Shown here: positions 62,104 through 64,000 of the stretch, in pieces
Numbering within the stretch: position 1 is the first letter of the stretch
Layout of the letters: every line of letters starts with the position of its first letter
Source of the DNA: Flavobacteriaceae bacterium PS02337
GTDB lineage: Bacteria; Bacteroidota; Bacteroidia; Flavobacteriales; Flavobacteriaceae
Length of the DNA: 64,000 nt
Assembly (NCBI GenBank): GCA_029959285.1
Contig: JASCOE010000003.1
Location: 1 to 64,000 of the forward strand
Direction: 5' to 3'
Notes under the pieces: model-generated
Seen by the model: only the letters and a program-made list of their open reading frames with translations
Told to the model about the DNA's origin: nothing
Database searches by the model: none
Made by a program: the position numbers and the translations under genes

Positions 62104-63192
62104 TTATTCGTTTATGACATCGCCTTCCTTAGTTTCTTCGCTGGCAATTTTTACCAGTTTATCGTTTGGAGTCAAATCGCCGAAAATTTCAATTTTATCT
62201 TCGATTTCTCTTCCTTTTTTAATGTCAACTCTTGTCGCTTTGTGGTTTACCACTTTCACCACATATAAACCTTCCGCAGAATTCACCACTGCCGTTTTTG
62301 GCACTACAAATGTGCTGTCTTTCGCGTTAAGCGGTAACAAAACTTCGGCAACCATTCCAGGCAATAAATTTCCTTTGGTGTTGTGAACGTCCATTTCAAC
62401 TCTTTCAGAACGCAGTTTCAAATCTAAAGCGCCAGACATTCTGGTAATTTTTGCTGTAAAAGTTTCTGGTAAAGATTTTACATTAAAACTCATTTCGTCG
62501 CCTGGGTGCAAATATCCTGTATACAATTCTGGAACCGAAACCGCCAAACGCAATTTACTTTGTTCCTGAATCGTTAATAAAGGCAAATCTGAACCTTTTC
62601 CTGCTGGTCCAACAAATGTTCCTAAATTCACATTTCTAGCCGCTACAACGCCATCAAAAGGAGCGCGAATTTCTAGATAACCTCTCATAATCGAAACTTC
62701 TTTATGCGCTGCAATTGCTGCTTGGTATTGTGCATAATCAGAATTCTTTTTACCGCTTGCCATTTCTAAGTCGTTTTTAGAAATCGTTCCTTCAACCTTG
62801 CTTGTTTCATACAAACGGTTGTAAGTGCTTTTGCTGGTTGCGTAAATCGCTTCCATCGATTTCAATCTCGATTCGGCTGCAGCCAATTGCGAACTGATTT
62901 CTGGTGCTTCTAAAACAATCAAAAGCTGTCCTTTTTTTACTTTCGTACCAATATCAACTTTCAATAATTTTACGAAACTGCTCACTTTTGCGTACAAATC
63001 AACTTGTTGGAAACCGGTTAATTCAGCAGGCAAACGCAATTCTGTTGTTAGTTTTTCTTTCGCTAAAGCGAAAGTTTCTACTTTAGGTTCTATTTCTGCT
63101 TTCGCAGTTTCTTCTTTTTTCTTTTCGCAACCGCTTAATACAACTAGTGCTGTAAATAATAATGCAGATGATTTTATAATATTACTTTTCAT
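62104..63192 (-). CDS. RND efflux periplasmic adaptor lipoprotein (second system)
   Basis: I use the ATG at 63192, which gives MKSNIIKSSALLFTALVVLS followed by GC, the lipobox; the frame opens further upstream at 63282 but would overlap the permease gene. The protein has 362 residues. VDLYAKVSSFVKLLKVDIGT and RAPFDGVVAARNVNLGTFVG are the lipoyl halves, with a hairpin between. It connects an RND permease to an outer-membrane factor. It follows the permease gene; adaptor-first order is more common, so the operon is rearranged. Confidence 0.9.
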   Translation of the reverse strand: MKSNIIKSSALLFTALVVLSGCEKKKEETAKAEIEPKVETFALAKEKLTTELRLPAELTGFQQVDLYAKVSSFVKLLKVDIGTKVKKGQLLIVLEAPEISSQLAAAESRLKSMEAIYATSKSTYNRLYETSKVEGTISKNDLEMASGKKNSDYAQYQAAIAAHKEVSIMRGYLEIRAPFDGVVAARNVNLGTFVGPAGKGSDLPLLTIQEQSKLRLAVSVPELYTGYLHPGDEMSFNVKSLPETFTAKITRMSGALDLKLRSERVEMDVHNTKGNLLPGMVAEVLLPLNAKDSTFVVPKTAVVNSAEGLYVVKVVNHKATRVDIKKGREIEDKIEIFGDLTPNDKLVKIASEETKEGDVINE

Positions 63193-63259
63193 AAATGTTG
63201 AATTCATTTTATATTGGTCATTTATGTTATCGCCTTTAGCGGTATTTGTTTTCAACAAA

Positions 63260-64000
63260 TTATTTTTTATTGGCGATTTCATTTTTTGGTTTTAATGATG
63301 AGATATAATGGATACTTTCTTCGTCTTCAGGATCTAAAGAAACCGATTGTGTCGATGTTTTTTCTTGCGCCCACGCAAATATCTGCGGAAGGATTAATAA
63401 TACGGCAAAAGTAGAAAATAATAATCCGCCAATAACCGCTCTTCCTAACGGAGAAACCTGATCGCCTCCTTCGCCATGACCAATTGCCATTGGCAACATT
63501 CCCGCAATCATCGCAACAGAAGTCATGATAATCGGACGAAGACGCAACGCAGCCGCTTCACGCGCAGATTCTAATGCATTTCCGTTTATTTTTCGAAGCT
63601 GTTCGGCATTCGTAACCAATAAAACGGCGTTGGCAATCGAAACCCCAACCGACATTATGATTCCCATATACGATTGTAGATTCAACGTTGAGCCTGTAAT
63701 AGTTAGCATTAATAATGATCCTAAAACTACGGCTGGAACTGTCGTTAAAATCACTAGCGAAACTTTAAACGATTGGAAATTAGCAGCCAACATTAAGAAG
63801 ATTACAAAAATGGCAACCAATAATCCTGTTTGCAAACTGCTTAATGTTTCGGTCAATACAGTACTTAGCCCAATTGGCGTGATAAATAATCCACGAGGTA
63901 ATTCGCCCAAATCGCTAATTGTTTTGCCTACATCTTTTGTAGCCGTACCTAAATCGGTTTGGTAGATGTTTGCTGTTACGGTAATGTATGGCATGGCTCC
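63260..64000 (-). CDS. RND efflux permease, C-terminal part (gene runs out of the window)
   Basis: The 3' 246 codons of an RND permease lie in the window; the reading frame continues to the right edge. MGIIMSVGVSIANAVLLVTN, LRLRPIIMTSVAMIAGMLPM and GRAVIGGLLFSTFAVLLILP are the last membrane helices of the family. The C-terminus is a polar tail. The pore motif at MSVGVSIANAVLLVTN differs from the HAE1 permease at 51544 (MLIGLLAKNAILIVEFA), with Asn replacing the relay Lys region, so the class may be different. Confidence 0.88.
   Translation of the reverse strand, partial: GAMPYITVTANIYQTDLGTATKDVGKTISDLGELPRGLFITPIGLSTVLTETLSSLQTGLLVAIFVIFLMLAANFQSFKVSLVILTTVPAVVLGSLLMLTITGSTLNLQSYMGIIMSVGVSIANAVLLVTNAEQLRKINGNALESAREAAALRLRPIIMTSVAMIAGMLPMAIGHGEGGDQVSPLGRAVIGGLLFSTFAVLLILPQIFAWAQEKTSTQSVSLDPEDEESIHYISSLKPKNEIANKK

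Overview
The window looks like chromosome of a Flavobacterium-type bacterium (Bacteroidota, Flavobacteriaceae). Supporting signs are high A+T, SusC/SusD outer-membrane pairs, signal peptides with Bacteroidota lipoboxes, little Shine-Dalgarno, several promoters of the TTTG-N19-TAnnTTTG type, and short palindromic repeats in most gaps. TAA dominates as stop; TGA is also used, so UGA is not recoded.

Layout. 0-2 kb: the end of an rRNA operon (5S rRNA), a decayed ISL3/ISAon1-type insertion sequence and tRNA-Tyr. 2.3-13 kb: housekeeping and small conserved genes: a thiol-disulfide oxidoreductase split by an in-frame TGA, a J-domain/KTSC protein, a YchJ-like protein, a von Willebrand A protein with its MoxR-like AAA ATPase, an EamA transporter, a Cys/Met-rich leader peptide with terminator hairpin before glutamate dehydrogenase, and a sterol-desaturase-family gene split by a TGA. 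13.3-25.1 kb: a polysaccharide utilisation locus with a divergent DUF6377 regulator, DUF5004 lipoprotein, secreted protein, SusC, SusD, GH71/99-like hydrolase and GH97 alpha-glucosidase. 25-34 kb: outer-membrane protein, MarR regulator with a frameshifted MATE pump and two matching operators, hypoxanthine-DNA glycosylase, AraC regulator, MarR-GNAT fusion. 33.7-40.8 kb: FAD oxidoreductase, small iron-permease-like protein, AsmA protein and an MlaE-MlaF-MlaD lipid-transport operon. 41-49.8 kb: a large two-domain glycosyltransferase, small membrane proteins, DinB, DoxX, GNAT, Crp/Fnr and a repeat-containing secreted protein. 50-56.8 kb: a complete RND efflux operon (adaptor, permease, a 37-residue membrane peptide, outer-membrane factor) with its TetR regulator and a tandem operator array.

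57.7-62 kb is accessory in character. It holds a DJ-1/PfpI protein, palindromic repeats, and then three unfamiliar genes: a HEPN-type protein with an R-x4-H motif, a Schlafen AlbA_2-type protein, and a membrane-anchored coiled-coil protein with an N-terminal PD-(D/E)XK nuclease signature. The last two are bracketed by imperfect direct repeats of about 55 bp. This is the best candidate here for an undescribed defence-like system. The window ends inside a second RND operon (permease then adaptor).

Three otherwise well-conserved genes are broken by single events (two in-frame TGA stops, one 1-base deletion). These could be true pseudogenes or base-calling errors; reads are needed to tell. No CRISPR array, prophage or complete transposon was seen.
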